DNA of 64,000 nucleotides, taken from assembly GCF_900155685.1 (NCBI RefSeq), contig NZ_LT732548.1, positions 2,535,466-2,599,465 of the forward strand, read 5' to 3'. The notes under the pieces are model-generated. The model did not search any database, was not told the origin of the DNA, and saw only the letters and a list, made by a program, of their open reading frames with translations. Of the stretch, positions 15,733 through 25,027 are shown piece by piece. The translations under genes were made by a program, and so were the position numbers. Every line of letters begins with the position of its first letter. Within the stretch, counting starts at the first letter, position 1. This DNA comes from Paenibacillus bouchesdurhonensis (GTDB taxonomy: Bacteria; Bacillota; Bacilli; Paenibacillales; Paenibacillaceae).

Positions 15733-16703
15733 AACTAATGGATATTTTCGGTACATTGAAGAAAGATATGGACTTCATCGAACGGCAGTTGTACCGGAGC
15801 ATCGAAGGCGATGAGCAATTGCTGAAGGATACCTCGCTTCATCTACTGAAGGCGGGAGGCAAGCGATTGCGCCCGATTTTCGTGCTGCTGGGTGGTAAAT
15901 TCGGCACATATGATTTAAATCGGCTGCAGTATGTGGCCGTGCCGCTTGAACTGATCCACTCGGCTTCGCTCGTTCACGATGATGTGATCGATGATGCGGG
16001 AACGCGGCGAGGCAAGCCGACGGTAAAGGCGAAGTGGGACAATAAAATTGCAATGTATACGGGGGACTATATTTATGCCAAAGCATTAATGCTGGCCACT
16101 CAGTTGCCCAACCCGGAGGTACATCAAATTTTGTCCAAAGCACTGGTGCAAATGTCGATCGGCGAAATGGAGCAGATTCGGGATTTTTTCAATACGGAGC
16201 AATCCGTCCGCCATTATTTATTGCGGATTCGCCGCAAGACTGCTCTGCTGATCGCGATTAGCTGCCAACTCGGCGCGGTGGTCGCGGGAGCCTCTCCTCA
16301 AATCAGCTCGCTCTTGTATCGATATGGCTACAATATCGGCATGGCCTTTCAGATTCGCGATGATCTTCTCGACCTGTGCGGCACGGAGAAGAGTATCGGC
16401 AAGCCGCCGGGCAGCGATATGCGTCAAGGGAATATAACAATTCCGGTGATTTATACGCTTGAGTATCCAGAGCTGAGGAAACCTCTGCTTGAGGCGATTG
16501 ACGGGATACGCAGTGGAGATGGCGGTAATCATAGTTCCGAAGCGATAAGTATTATCAAGTCTGGCCCGGGCATAGCGCGAGCAGAGCAGCTGGCAGAGAC
16601 TTTTACCGATAAAGCATTGGCAGCTCTGGATCAGCTTCCAGAGAGCAAAGCGAGAACTCATTTGAAAGAGATCGCTCTATTTGTTAATAAACGTTCATAC
16701 TAG
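15729..16703 (+). CDS. hepT: Heptaprenyl diphosphate synthase component II
   Basis: Catalytic subunit of the trans-prenyl synthase making the menaquinone side chain. The 324-residue product carries both Asp-rich motifs: HDDVIDDAGTRRG near residue 85 and FQIRDDLLDLCG near residue 215, plus the LLKAGGKRLRPIFVLL segment that binds isopentenyl diphosphate. It starts at ATG 15729, overlapping the mqnA stop (ATGA), and closes the quinone cluster. HepS at 11785 is its partner. Confidence 0.95.
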   Translation: MKLMDIFGTLKKDMDFIERQLYRSIEGDEQLLKDTSLHLLKAGGKRLRPIFVLLGGKFGTYDLNRLQYVAVPLELIHSASLVHDDVIDDAGTRRGKPTVKAKWDNKIAMYTGDYIYAKALMLATQLPNPEVHQILSKALVQMSIGEMEQIRDFFNTEQSVRHYLLRIRRKTALLIAISCQLGAVVAGASPQISSLLYRYGYNIGMAFQIRDDLLDLCGTEKSIGKPPGSDMRQGNITIPVIYTLEYPELRKPLLEAIDGIRSGDGGNHSSEAISIIKSGPGIARAEQLAETFTDKALAALDQLPESKARTHLKEIALFVNKRSY

Positions 16704-16843
16704 GGAAGAAGCCGCCATTAGCATGTTAATTTTTGTGGTACCCACATTACCTTTTTTCTGGTAAAATACGCTGTAGTTCCAGCTTAAATGGATGGAATAA
16801 TTAGTCGAAGTAGTCAATGTGACAACATTATGGGAGGTTAACC

Positions 16844-17287
16844 ATGGAACGGACATTTTTAATGGTCAAGCCAGATGGAGTTCAGCGCGGTTTGGTGGGA
16901 AGAATCATTAGCCGCTTTGAAGACAAAGGATTGAAGTTGATTGCGGGCAAGCTCGTGCATGTCACGGAAGAGCAGGCCAAGCGTCATTATGCCGAGCATG
17001 AAGGTAAGCCTTTCTTTGAAAGCCTTGTACGCTTTATTACATCGGGTCCGGTGTTCGCAATGGTATGGCAGGGGGATGATGTTGTTACCTTATCTCGGAT
17101 GGTGATCGGTAAAACTCAGGTTACGGATGCTCTACCGGGTACGATTCGCGGAGACTTCGCCGCACATACGCCATTTAACCTTATTCATGGTTCTGACGGT
17201 TTGGAGAGCGCAGAACGGGAAATCGCCAATTTTTTTGAGCCTCACGAAATACTTAACTACTCCAGAAGCATAGATCCATGGATATGA
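16844..17287 (+). CDS. ndk: Nucleoside diphosphate kinase
   Basis: Balances nucleoside triphosphate pools by phosphate transfer through a histidine intermediate. The 147-residue protein is normal length, with [19 protein letters not shown] at the start, the catalytic-histidine segment [16 protein letters not shown] and a final WI. ATG 16844 follows GGGAGG. The 140 bp upstream hold two small inverted repeats (GTGG/CCAC at 16735-16745, TTACC/GGTAA around 16747-16764) and a TAAAAT that may be a -10. Its last 10 bp overlap cheR. The order hepT-ndk-cheR-aroC is that of B. subtilis. Confidence 0.97.
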   Translation: MERTFLMVKPDGVQRGLVGRIISRFEDKGLKLIAGKLVHVTEEQAKRHYAEHEGKPFFESLVRFITSGPVFAMVWQGDDVVTLSRMVIGKTQVTDALPGTIRGDFAAHTPFNLIHGSDGLESAEREIANFFEPHEILNYSRSIDPWI

Positions 17288-18108
17288 GAGATTTGACTTC
17301 CGATCCGGTTCGCTTGAATCAGGAAGGTGCCCCCGATCCGGACTATATTGGCTTTATCAGCAATATCAAAAAGCTTACAGGAATTGATTTAGCGAAGTAC
17401 AAAGAGGCTCAGATGAAACGGCGCTTAACTACGCTTCGAAATAAGAACGGATATTCATCCTTTTCAACATTTTACTCCGCAATGACGACAGATAAGGCTC
17501 TATTCTACGAATTCCTGGACAAAATGACGATCAACGTATCCGAGTTTTGGCGAAATCCGAATCGCTGGGAGACGCTGAGAGATGTTGTCCTACCCGAGCT
17601 TGCGGCTGGAAAATCAAGGCTTCGGGTGTGGAGCGCTGCTTGTTCGACTGGAGAAGAACCGTATACGCTGGCTATGATCCTGAATGATCACGGTCTTCTG
17701 CAGAATACATATTTGCTGGCTACCGATATTGATGACGGTGCACTTGGTAAGGCGGCAGAAGGATTATATCTGGAGCGATCGCTTAAGGATGTTCCGCCCG
17801 ATGTGGCCAAGCGGTATTTTACACCGGAAGGTATGATGTATCGTTTTGACGGCAAGCTGAAGAAGGCGGTTACATTCAAGAAGCAAAATATGCTGCTCGA
17901 TGAGTTTGAAGAGGGTTTTGATCTTATCGTATGCCGCAACGTCATGATCTATTTCACGGAAGAAGCGAAGCAGCAGCTTTACCATCGATTTGCCAAGGCG
18001 CTTCGTCCGGGCGGCATATTGTTCGTAGGCAGCACGGAACAAATATTCTCTCCCGGAAATTATGGCTTGGAGGCTTCGGAAACTTTTTTCTACCGCAAGA
18101 AAGATTGA
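17278..18108 (+). CDS. cheR: Chemotaxis protein methyltransferase CheR
   Basis: Methylates glutamates on chemoreceptors using SAM. The 276-residue product has the N-terminal helical CheR domain ([17 protein letters not shown]), the [15 protein letters not shown] motif with the Arg used by the family, the SAM motif [18 protein letters not shown] and a [12 protein letters not shown] motif. It lacks a TPR tail. ATG 17278 lies inside the end of ndk and has a weak ribosome site, so it depends on coupling with ndk. The remaining chemotaxis genes are elsewhere, as in B. subtilis where cheR also sits between ndk and aroF. Confidence 0.95.
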   Translation: MDMRDLTSDPVRLNQEGAPDPDYIGFISNIKKLTGIDLAKYKEAQMKRRLTTLRNKNGYSSFSTFYSAMTTDKALFYEFLDKMTINVSEFWRNPNRWETLRDVVLPELAAGKSRLRVWSAACSTGEEPYTLAMILNDHGLLQNTYLLATDIDDGALGKAAEGLYLERSLKDVPPDVAKRYFTPEGMMYRFDGKLKKAVTFKKQNMLLDEFEEGFDLIVCRNVMIYFTEEAKQQLYHRFAKALRPGGILFVGSTEQIFSPGNYGLEASETFFYRKKD

Positions 18109-18168
18109 TGTATATTCGTGGAAGTCTTGCCCGATACTTGGAATATCCAATGTCGTGGAGGGTTAGTC

Positions 18169-18339
18169 ATGGATAAGAGAAAAGTGATCGACGCTTATCG
18201 GAGAGGGTTCCTGACGCCACAGGAATGCGCGCAAGTGCTTGGCGTGGAACGCGGCCAGTTAAACGGACTGCTGGACTTGCAGGCTGATTCGTTGCGGATT
18301 GTCACGGCTTCGGCAAACAACCGTCCGGCTTCAAGCTAG
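18169..18339 (+). CDS. Small HTH-like protein of unknown function
   Basis: A 56-residue basic protein that I do not recognise. Its middle, AYRRGFLTPQECAQVLGVERGQLNGLL, has the helix-turn-helix layout of anti-sigma or sporulation-type small regulators, but it is too short to assign. ATG 18169 follows GGAGGG; the open frame upstream to 18118 has no ribosome site. It lies between cheR and a strong terminator at 18361, so it is the last gene of the ndk-cheR transcript. Confidence 0.6.
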   Translation: MDKRKVIDAYRRGFLTPQECAQVLGVERGQLNGLLDLQADSLRIVTASANNRPASS

Positions 18340-18360
18340 TCCAGTAGATATGATCCAGGC

Positions 18361-18401
18361 GCACCGTAGTTACTGTGAGGACAGTAACTACGGTGCGTTT
18401 T
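18361..18401 (+). terminator. Strong intrinsic terminator, 16-bp perfect stem
   Basis: Arms at 18361-18376 and 18381-18396 are perfectly complementary over 16 bp with a GAGG loop, followed by GTTTTT. It ends the ndk-cheR unit and insulates the aro promoter. Confidence 0.95.
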
Positions 18402-18450
18402 TAATAGCCATAGATGACTGCTGAATGATGGCCGCTCTGTAAAGGCTTCC

Positions 18451-18480
18451 TTGTCAAAAGGAAAGAACGTATACTATAAT
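18451..18480 (+). promoter_or_regulatory. Sigma-A promoter of the aroC-aroB-aroH operon
   Basis: TTGTCA (18451-18456) and a perfect TATAAT (18475-18480) with 18 bp spacing, 63 bp before the aroC start. Confidence 0.75.
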
Positions 18481-18542
18481 TAGCAAAGATATGTTCGGAT
18501 TTTAGCTCTTTACTGTTTAGAAGTTTAAAGGGGGAACGCATC

Positions 18543-19712
18543 ATGAGTTTGCGGTATTTGACAGCGGGAGAGACGCATGGCCCTCAGCTTACGGCGATTA
18601 TTGAAGGCATGCCGAGCAATCTCGATTTGGATTTCGATGCGCTTAATTTTGAACTTGCCCGACGCCAGAAGGGGTACGGAAGAGGTCGGCGGATGCAGAT
18701 CGAGAAGGATACCGCCCAAATCGTCGGCGGGGTACGCCATGGTTATACGACAGGTGCGCCGATAGCCCTCGTCGTGGAGAATAATGACTGGAAGCACTGG
18801 AAGAACATAATGAATATTGAGCCGATCGAAGGCACGGATGAAGAGAAGCGGCGGGTACACCGTCCTCGTCCTGGCCATGCGGATTTGAACGGTGGCCTTA
18901 AATACAGCCATAAGGATTTGCGTAACGTCCTGGAGCGCTCCAGCGCGCGTGAGACGGCAATTCGTGTCGCTTGCGGTGCGGTAGCCAAGCAGCTGCTAGG
19001 ACATTTCGGAATCAAGGTCGCCGGCCAAGTCATCCGGATCGGCGAGATTGAAGCGCCGGCACACAACCTGCCGATCGACGAATTGATTCGCGTGACGGAG
19101 GAATCGTCCGTCCGCGTCGCTGACCCGGAGATTGAGAAGCGGATGGAGGCTTACATTGATCAGATCAAAGCCGAAGGGGATTCCATCGGCGGAATCGTCG
19201 AATGTATCGTTGAAGGAGTGCCTGTTGGACTTGGCAGCCATGTTCAATACGATCGCAAGCTGGATGGCAGAATCGCTCAGGCTGTCATGTCGATTAATGC
19301 TTTCAAAGGGGTGGAAATCGGCATCGGTTTTGAAGCGGGCAGACTGCCTGGATCTCAAGTCCATGATGAAATCCTGTACAATTCTGAGCTTGGATACTAC
19401 CGTGCCAGCAATCGGCTTGGCGGCTTTGAGGGCGGGATGACGAATGGCATGCCTGTCGTCGTTCGAGGCGTAATGAAGCCGATTCCAACGTTATATAAAC
19501 CGCTGCAAAGCGTCGATATCGATACGAAAGAGCCGTTTACGGCTCAGGTTGAACGCTCTGACGCCTGTGCGGTTCCGGCGGCGAGCGTCGTTCTTGAGAA
19601 TGTCGTCGCTTGGGAAATTGCCAAGGCGTTCCTTGAAAAGTTCGGCGGCGACTCGATTGAAGAGATTGAACGCAATGTGCAAAATTACAAAAAACAGTTG
19701 GAGAGTTATTAA
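18543..19712 (+). CDS. aroC: Chorismate synthase
   Basis: FMN-dependent last step of the shikimate pathway, EPSP to chorismate (gene aroF in B. subtilis nomenclature). The 389-residue protein has the start [14 protein letters not shown], an [15 protein letters not shown] segment, a [15 protein letters not shown] motif, an ERSSARETA motif and the end region [16 protein letters not shown] 18543 follows AAAGGGGG. Its stop shares a base with the aroB start. It feeds TrpE, AroH and MqnA in this same window. Confidence 0.97.
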   Translation: MSLRYLTAGETHGPQLTAIIEGMPSNLDLDFDALNFELARRQKGYGRGRRMQIEKDTAQIVGGVRHGYTTGAPIALVVENNDWKHWKNIMNIEPIEGTDEEKRRVHRPRPGHADLNGGLKYSHKDLRNVLERSSARETAIRVACGAVAKQLLGHFGIKVAGQVIRIGEIEAPAHNLPIDELIRVTEESSVRVADPEIEKRMEAYIDQIKAEGDSIGGIVECIVEGVPVGLGSHVQYDRKLDGRIAQAVMSINAFKGVEIGIGFEAGRLPGSQVHDEILYNSELGYYRASNRLGGFEGGMTNGMPVVVRGVMKPIPTLYKPLQSVDIDTKEPFTAQVERSDACAVPAASVVLENVVAWEIAKAFLEKFGGDSIEEIERNVQNYKKQLESY

Positions 19713-20815
19713 TGAGAACGTTAATGGTAGATTTGGGGGATCGTTCATATCCCATTTATATTGGCGAAGGTTTGCTGCATAAGTCCGGGGATTATTTCAA
19801 GCAGCACGAATTGACAACGAAAAGTCCAGTACTGATCGTTTCCGATGAGAATATCGCCCCGAAATATTTGCATGTCGTGGAGAGCTCGCTGCAGGCTAGC
19901 GGATATCGCACCGTCAGCTCCGTCGTCAAAGCCGGTGAGAAATCTAAATCGCTTGATGTCTTCGAAGAGGTAATGACTGCGGCCATTGAAGGCGGTCTCG
20001 ACCGTAAGTCGACCGTAGTAGCCTTAGGAGGCGGAGTTGTTGGCGACCTGGCGGGCTTTGTAGCGGCATCGTTCATGCGCGGAGTACACTTTGTGCAGAT
20101 GCCGACGACGATCTTGGCGCATGACAGCAGTGTAGGGGGGAAAGTGGCTGTCAATCATCGTTTAGCCAAAAATATGATTGGCGCATTCCATCAGCCCACG
20201 ATGGTGCTCTATGACGTAGATACGCTGAAGACTTTGCCGGAAAGAGATGTTCGATCCGGTCTGTCCGAAATGATCAAGCATGGCTTGATCTGGGACGAAA
20301 AATTCGCCGATTGGTGCCGGGATAATGCGGAGCAACTGCTGGCGCTTGATCGCGAAGCTCTCACTTATGGGCTGACAGAGGGCTGCTCCATTAAAGCGAA
20401 GGTGGTTTCCTCCGACGAAACGGAGCAGGGGCTCCGGGCGATCCTTAACCTGGGCCATACGATTGGCCATGCGCTTGAAGCTATCGGCGGATATGGCGAA
20501 TTCTTGCATGGCGAGGCCATTTCCATCGGTATGGCTGCTTCGGCCCTGCTTGCTGTGAACCGGGGCAGAGATCGTTCCATTTACTGGGAAACGACGGCCT
20601 TGCTGCGCAAATTCGGCTTGCCGACAACGATTCCAGGACATCTGAACGACGAGGATATCATTTCGGCGATGCTGCATGATAAGAAGTTTAAAGAAAACAA
20701 AATCGTCTTTGTATTGCCTGTCCGTATTGGAGAGGTAGAAATCGTATCCGACATGACGTTGGATGAAGTGCGTAGAGTGATCACTGAATTGAAGGGGGAA
20801 GGGCAGCATGTATAA
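19712..20815 (+). CDS. aroB: 3-dehydroquinate synthase
   Basis: NAD- and metal-dependent second step of the shikimate pathway. The 367-residue product has the GGGVVGDLAGFVAASFMRG motif in the nucleotide-binding domain, a MPTTILAHDSSVGGKVAVNH segment, SEMIKHGLIWD, and the metal-binding NLGHTIGHALE. ATG 19712 overlaps the aroC stop by one base and its end overlaps aroH by 8 bp. Confidence 0.97.
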   Translation: MRTLMVDLGDRSYPIYIGEGLLHKSGDYFKQHELTTKSPVLIVSDENIAPKYLHVVESSLQASGYRTVSSVVKAGEKSKSLDVFEEVMTAAIEGGLDRKSTVVALGGGVVGDLAGFVAASFMRGVHFVQMPTTILAHDSSVGGKVAVNHRLAKNMIGAFHQPTMVLYDVDTLKTLPERDVRSGLSEMIKHGLIWDEKFADWCRDNAEQLLALDREALTYGLTEGCSIKAKVVSSDETEQGLRAILNLGHTIGHALEAIGGYGEFLHGEAISIGMAASALLAVNRGRDRSIYWETTALLRKFGLPTTIPGHLNDEDIISAMLHDKKFKENKIVFVLPVRIGEVEIVSDMTLDEVRRVITELKGEGQHV

Positions 20816-21182
20816 TCGAGGTATTCGTGGAGCTACGACGGTCACCCGCAATGATGAGACAGAAATTTTGCAGGAAACGGCTGTTCTCCTGAAAGATATC
20901 GTCGCTCGAAATGAAATCGAGCCAGAGGACATTTGCAGTGTATGGATAACGGTGACGGCTGATTTGGATGCAACTTTTCCAGCTCGCGCCATTCGGGTGT
21001 TGAAGGGATGGGAGCTGGTTCCCCTTATGTGTTCGACAGAAATTCCGGTCAAAGGCAGCTTGCCGATGTGCATTAGGTTTCTCATTCAGGTGAATACAAA
21101 TAAGAGCCAGCGTGAGATGAAGCATGTGTATTTGAATGAAGCGAAGAGTTTACGTCCAGATTTGGCGGCGTCAGGTTCTTAG
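20808..21182 (+). CDS. aroH: Chorismate mutase, AroH type
   Basis: Trimeric AroH-class mutase converting chorismate to prephenate. The 124-residue product has the characteristic start RGIRGATTVTRND, the SVWITVTADLDATFPARAIR segment and the MCIRFLIQVNT segment with the active-site arginine. It works with TyrA (28886) in tyrosine synthesis. It overlaps aroB, so the three aro genes are coupled. No terminator separates it from the trp leader, though the trp promoter starts 20 bp after its stop. Confidence 0.95.
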   Translation: MYNRGIRGATTVTRNDETEILQETAVLLKDIVARNEIEPEDICSVWITVTADLDATFPARAIRVLKGWELVPLMCSTEIPVKGSLPMCIRFLIQVNTNKSQREMKHVYLNEAKSLRPDLAASGS

Positions 21183-21202
21183 AAAATTTTAGTTTTATAA
21201 GG

Positions 21203-21231
21203 TTGCCAACGAACATGGAATCATGTATATT
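21203..21231 (+). promoter_or_regulatory. trp operon promoter
   Basis: TTGCCA (21203-21208) and TATATT (21226-21231) at exactly 17 bp. The predicted start near 21238 precedes the first TRAP triplet by about 17 nt. Confidence 0.75.
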
Positions 21232-21254
21232 AAAAACAGTATTTAGTGTTTTAT

Positions 21255-21318
21255 GAGCTGAGTAGAGTTGAGATGAGCAGAGTTTAGCCGAGTTGCAGTA
21301 TTCCTGAGCACAGTATAG
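21255..21318 (+). promoter_or_regulatory. TRAP-binding (G/T)AG triplet array
   Basis: Triplets at 21255, 21260, 21265, 21270, 21275, 21280 (all GAG), 21285 (TAG) and 21290 (GAG) have an exact 5-nt period, meaning 2-nt spacers. After a 13-nt gap come GAG 21306, CAG 21311 and TAG 21316, again at 5-nt period. Eleven positions fit the eleven subunits of TRAP, with one imperfect triplet. Confidence 0.92.
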
Positions 21319-21474
21319 AAGGACGATAGTTATAGATTCGGATATTCTTATTAATGATGAGTAGGGGCATAGTGTCTCCAGCTGTCGTTATTTTGAGATA
21401 CCGTGGTCTATCGCTAATTTGTTTCTTGTATTCAAGGGATCTGCATAGCCGTATATAAACTTGTGAGTCTAACC

Positions 21475-21501
21475 AACCTCTACTTCGGTAGAGGTTTTTT
21501 T
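21475..21501 (+). terminator. trp attenuator terminator
   Basis: Perfect 9-bp stem AACCTCTAC / GTAGAGGTT (21475-21483, 21488-21496) with a TTCG tetraloop and a run of seven T. It lies upstream of trpE and can be disrupted by pairing with the GAG array. Confidence 0.93.
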
Positions 21502-21574
21502 ATTTATACAGCAACGAAGCTTTTTACCTAGAGCCTAATTGTTTGAAAGGATCATAAACGTTGAGGAGAAGGAA

Positions 21575-23137
21575 GTGAAGGACATGACAACCGCGCATGT
21601 AGAAGAGGTAATCAAACTGGCCAAGGAATATAATTTAATCCCCATTGTACGTCCACTGCTGGCTGATATGGAGACGCCGATCCGCATTTTTCGCCGGGTC
21701 GCTCAGCGAGACCAGGCATTTTTGCTGGAAAGTGTAGAGGGAGGAATTCAGTGGGCCAGATATTCCTTCATTGGAACGGATCCTTTCATGATGGTTAAAG
21801 CAAAGAAAGGCAAGGTGGTCATCGAGCGGGCGGGAGAGCAGACGGAATTAGCTGGCAAGCCGTTGGAAGAGTTAAAAGCGATTCTGCGGAAATACCGCAG
21901 CCCGAAGCTGCCGGAGATGCCTCCGTTTACAGGCGGTGCGATCGGATTTTTCGGTTACGATTTGCTGCAATATTACGAGAAGCTGCCAGCCCATCAAGTA
22001 GATGATATGAATTTGCAAGACATTCAGTTTATGTTCTGTGACCGTGTGATTGTGTTCGACCATGTCAAACAGCAAATTTTGCTCGTCTCGAATGTCCATG
22101 TTCAGGAAGGCGATAGCGACGAAGATATTCGCCAAACCTATGAGCAGGCACAGCGAGCATTGGATGAGATGGCAGATCTGCTGCTGGATGAGGGGCCGGG
22201 CGAACGATTGAACCGCAGACCGGTTCCCGGCGACGTGGAGCTTGGGGATATTCAATCCAACATGACCAAGCAGCAATACCTTGAAATGGTGGAGAAAGGC
22301 AAGGAATATATCCGGGCGGGTGATATTTTTCAAGTAGTGCTGTCACAGCGTTTCCATATCGAGACGGAGGTAGATCCGCTCCATGTTTACCGGGTTTTAC
22401 GCACGATGAATCCTTCCCCCTACATGTATTATTTGAAAATGGGCGAGGAAATCATTGTTGGAACTTCACCGGAGGCGCTCGTAAAGGTTGAAGGGGAGCG
22501 GGTTGAAACGCGCCCTATTGCTGGAACAAGGCCACGGGGAGCAACTGTCGAGGAAGACCAGGAGCTGGAGGCCGATTTGCTTCAGGATGAGAAGGAGCGG
22601 GCAGAGCATGTGATGCTCGTTGATTTAGGACGGAATGACCTGGGCCGTGTCTCCGAATTTGGCACCGTGAAATGCGAAAGCTACATGGACATCGAGCGGT
22701 ATTCCCATGTGATGCATATGGTATCCAAAGTATCCGGCAAGCTGCGGAGCGACAAGGATTTCTTCGATGCCTTCATCTCTTGCCTGCCGGCAGGCACAGT
22801 TTCCGGGGCTCCGAAGCTGCGGGCGATGGAGATCATCGCCGAGCTGGAGCGTGAAGCTCGTGGCACTTATGCAGGCGCAATCGGTTATTTAGGCTTCTCA
22901 GGGAATATGGATTCCTGTATTACGATTCGCACGATCGTCTTCAAGAACGGCAAAGCGTATGTGCAGGCTGGTGGCGGAGTCGTATGGGATTCGCTGCCGG
23001 AGAATGAATATCAGGAGTCGATGAACAAGGCGAAGGCGCTGTTGAAGGCGATCCGAACCGCTGAAGCGATGTTTCCACCAGAAACGGGCGACGAGGCGGT
23101 CATCAACCAAGATTATTTGTATGAATATACCCCGTAA
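21575..23137 (+). CDS. trpE: Anthranilate synthase component I
   Basis: Converts chorismate and ammonia or glutamine to anthranilate. About 520 residues, with the Trp feedback motif FLLESVEGG near the N-terminus, GDIFQVVLSQRF, the PIAGTRPRGAT segment, a LVDLGRNDLGRV motif and the PAGTVSGAPKLRAMEI and QAGGGVVWDS motifs of the chorismate-binding domain. No glutamine amidotransferase gene (trpG) follows, so, as in B. subtilis, the small subunit probably comes from the folate operon. I chose GTG 21575 because GAGGAG ends 6 bp upstream; ATG 21584 is a close alternative. Confidence 0.96.
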   Translation: MKDMTTAHVEEVIKLAKEYNLIPIVRPLLADMETPIRIFRRVAQRDQAFLLESVEGGIQWARYSFIGTDPFMMVKAKKGKVVIERAGEQTELAGKPLEELKAILRKYRSPKLPEMPPFTGGAIGFFGYDLLQYYEKLPAHQVDDMNLQDIQFMFCDRVIVFDHVKQQILLVSNVHVQEGDSDEDIRQTYEQAQRALDEMADLLLDEGPGERLNRRPVPGDVELGDIQSNMTKQQYLEMVEKGKEYIRAGDIFQVVLSQRFHIETEVDPLHVYRVLRTMNPSPYMYYLKMGEEIIVGTSPEALVKVEGERVETRPIAGTRPRGATVEEDQELEADLLQDEKERAEHVMLVDLGRNDLGRVSEFGTVKCESYMDIERYSHVMHMVSKVSGKLRSDKDFFDAFISCLPAGTVSGAPKLRAMEIIAELEREARGTYAGAIGYLGFSGNMDSCITIRTIVFKNGKAYVQAGGGVVWDSLPENEYQESMNKAKALLKAIRTAEAMFPPETGDEAVINQDYLYEYTP

Positions 23138-23165
23138 TGAAAATAAGGATGAGGAGGAAGGAACT

Positions 23166-24206
23166 ATGAGCGGACAGCAAATACTGCAAACGGTATTTAA
23201 CCGATTGATACAAGGTCAGAATTTAGAGCGGGAGGAAGCGCGCGGTGTGATGGAGATGCTGATGAACGGCGAACTGACCCATGCCCAGATCGGTGGGCTC
23301 TTGACGGCTCTTCGCATCAAAGGAGAGACGGTCGACGAGATCGCCGGGTTTGCTGAAGTGATGCGCAATCACGCCAATCGTCTGCATACGGAAACGAAAC
23401 AACTGCTGGATACTTGCGGTACTGGAGGCTCTGGCATTCATAAATTCAATATTTCTACGACATCGGCTATCGTTGCTTCATCGGTATCCGTCCGTGTCGC
23501 CAAGCATGGCAATCGTTCGGCCTCGGGCCGTGCCGGAAGTGCTGATGTGCTTGAAGCGCTCGGCGTGAACATTCATCTCAGTGCGGATCAGGCGAAGCAT
23601 TGCTTGGATGATATCGGCATTTGCTTCCTCTTCGCCCAGTTGTATCATCCGTCCATGAAATATGCCGCGGCTCCGCGTAAAGAGTTGGGCGTGCGCACGG
23701 TGTTCAATATGCTTGGGCCTTTGACGAATCCGGCAGGAGCGGATCGTCAGGTGCTGGGCATTTATGATCGGGATAAGACAGAGACTGTTGCTGAAGTATT
23801 AAAAGAGCTGGGGCTAAAGCGTGCTCTTGTTGTGACGAGTCACGAAGGACTGGATGAGATCAGCATCTCATCGGCAACGCGAATCTCGGAATTGAGAAAC
23901 GGAACCGTGACGACCTATGATGTGCATCCAAGCGAGCTTGGCCTTGGCACTTATCCGCTTAGCGAGATGATGGGTGGCGACCCGGCCACGAACGCGGACA
24001 TTATTCGCCGCGTACTGCAAGGAGAGAAGGGAGCTTATCGGGATGTTGTGCTCGCCAATGCTGGTGCATGCATTTACGTTTCGGGTCTAGCGGACAGTAT
24101 CCGCGAAGGAGTAGTTATCGCTGCGGAATCGATTGATTCTGGCAAAGCTTATGGTAAACTGGAGCAGCTAATTAAAACTACGGAGGCACTTAGCTATGTA
24201 TCTTGA
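23166..24206 (+). CDS. trpD: Anthranilate phosphoribosyltransferase
   Basis: Second step of tryptophan synthesis, joining anthranilate to PRPP. About 346 residues with the PRPP-binding DTCGTGGSGIHKFNIST motif, the KHGNRSASGRAGSADVLEALG segment (cited as KHGNRS and GSADVLE) and FNMLGPLTNPA. ATG 23166 follows GAGGAGGAAGG; the open frame to 23121 reaches into trpE and is not needed. Its last 11 bp overlap trpC. Confidence 0.97.
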   Translation: MSGQQILQTVFNRLIQGQNLEREEARGVMEMLMNGELTHAQIGGLLTALRIKGETVDEIAGFAEVMRNHANRLHTETKQLLDTCGTGGSGIHKFNISTTSAIVASSVSVRVAKHGNRSASGRAGSADVLEALGVNIHLSADQAKHCLDDIGICFLFAQLYHPSMKYAAAPRKELGVRTVFNMLGPLTNPAGADRQVLGIYDRDKTETVAEVLKELGLKRALVVTSHEGLDEISISSATRISELRNGTVTTYDVHPSELGLGTYPLSEMMGGDPATNADIIRRVLQGEKGAYRDVVLANAGACIYVSGLADSIREGVVIAAESIDSGKAYGKLEQLIKTTEALSYVS

Positions 24207-24999
24207 TAAAATTGTGGAAACGAAGCGTCAGGAAGTTGCTGCATTGGCAGCTGATTTCTCGCAAAATGAAGCCGAGCGGCTCATTGCCGGCATGAGCCCG
24301 GCTCGCGGCTTTCATCGGGCATTGACGGAAGGGCGTAAGCGGAAGCTGGGGCTAATTGCCGAAGTAAAGAAGGCCTCCCCATCCAAAGGCTTGATTCGTC
24401 CGGATTTCCATCCGGTGGAAATTGCCCGCAGCTATGAGGCTGCTGGAGCAGACTGCATTTCTGTTCTTACTGATGTAGCTTATTTTCAGGGCAGTGGTGA
24501 CTATTTGCAAGCCATTCGCGAGGCTGTCCAGCTGCCGTTATTACGGAAGGATTTTATTATCGATGAACGGCAAATTTATGAAGCAAGGCTGCTTGGGGCA
24601 GATGCGGTGCTGCTGATCGCGGCTATTCTAGACGATACACAGCTGCGGGATTATCTGCAGGTTGCAGCTTCGCTAGGGCTTGATTCCTTGGTGGAAGTTC
24701 ATGATCAAACTGAACTGGATCGTGTGCTCAGCCTCGGAACGGCTAAGCTGATCGGCATTAATAATCGTAATTTAAAGACGTTTGAGACGACGCTGCAAGT
24801 GACGGCGGATTTGGCGAAGCAGATCCCTGACGATGTTACGCTGATTAGCGAGAGCGGCATCCAAACGCCGGGGGATATTCAGTTTTTGGCGGATTGCGGG
24901 GCTAAAGGCGTGCTCATTGGCGAGACGTTCATGCGTCAGCCGGATGTGGAGCAGGCCGTGTATGATGTTATGGGTTCACGGAGCAAAATCGGACAATAA
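24196..24999 (+). CDS. trpC: Indole-3-glycerol phosphate synthase
   Basis: TIM-barrel enzyme closing the indole ring. The 267-residue product has IAEVKKASPSKGLIR with the catalytic Lys and Glu, an YEAAGADCISVLTD segment, LLRKDFIID, a VEVHDQTEL motif and IGINNRNLKTF. It starts at ATG 24196 inside trpD. As in bacilli, it is separate from trpF and not fused to it. Confidence 0.97.
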   Translation: MYLDKIVETKRQEVAALAADFSQNEAERLIAGMSPARGFHRALTEGRKRKLGLIAEVKKASPSKGLIRPDFHPVEIARSYEAAGADCISVLTDVAYFQGSGDYLQAIREAVQLPLLRKDFIIDERQIYEARLLGADAVLLIAAILDDTQLRDYLQVAASLGLDSLVEVHDQTELDRVLSLGTAKLIGINNRNLKTFETTLQVTADLAKQIPDDVTLISESGIQTPGDIQFLADCGAKGVLIGETFMRQPDVEQAVYDVMGSRSKIGQ

Positions 25000-25027
25000 T
25001 CTTATAGGTGAAGGGAGCCCTTAGAAA

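Larger units (their letters stand above)
21238..21574 (+). ncRNA. trp operon leader RNA with TRAP-controlled attenuator
   Basis: Untranslated leader of about 335 nt with no supported gene. It holds, in order, the TRAP triplet array (21255-21318), a 155-nt stretch with only minor repeats, the intrinsic terminator (21475-21501) and the trpE ribosome site (GAGGAG, 21563-21568). GTAGAGTTG at 21262-21270, inside the array, can pair with CAACCTCTAC at 21474-21483, the 5' arm of the terminator, with one bulged C. TRAP bound to the array would block that antiterminator and allow termination. The mechanism is known for B. subtilis; the leader here is longer and the pairing is my reading of the sequence. 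Confidence 0.85.
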
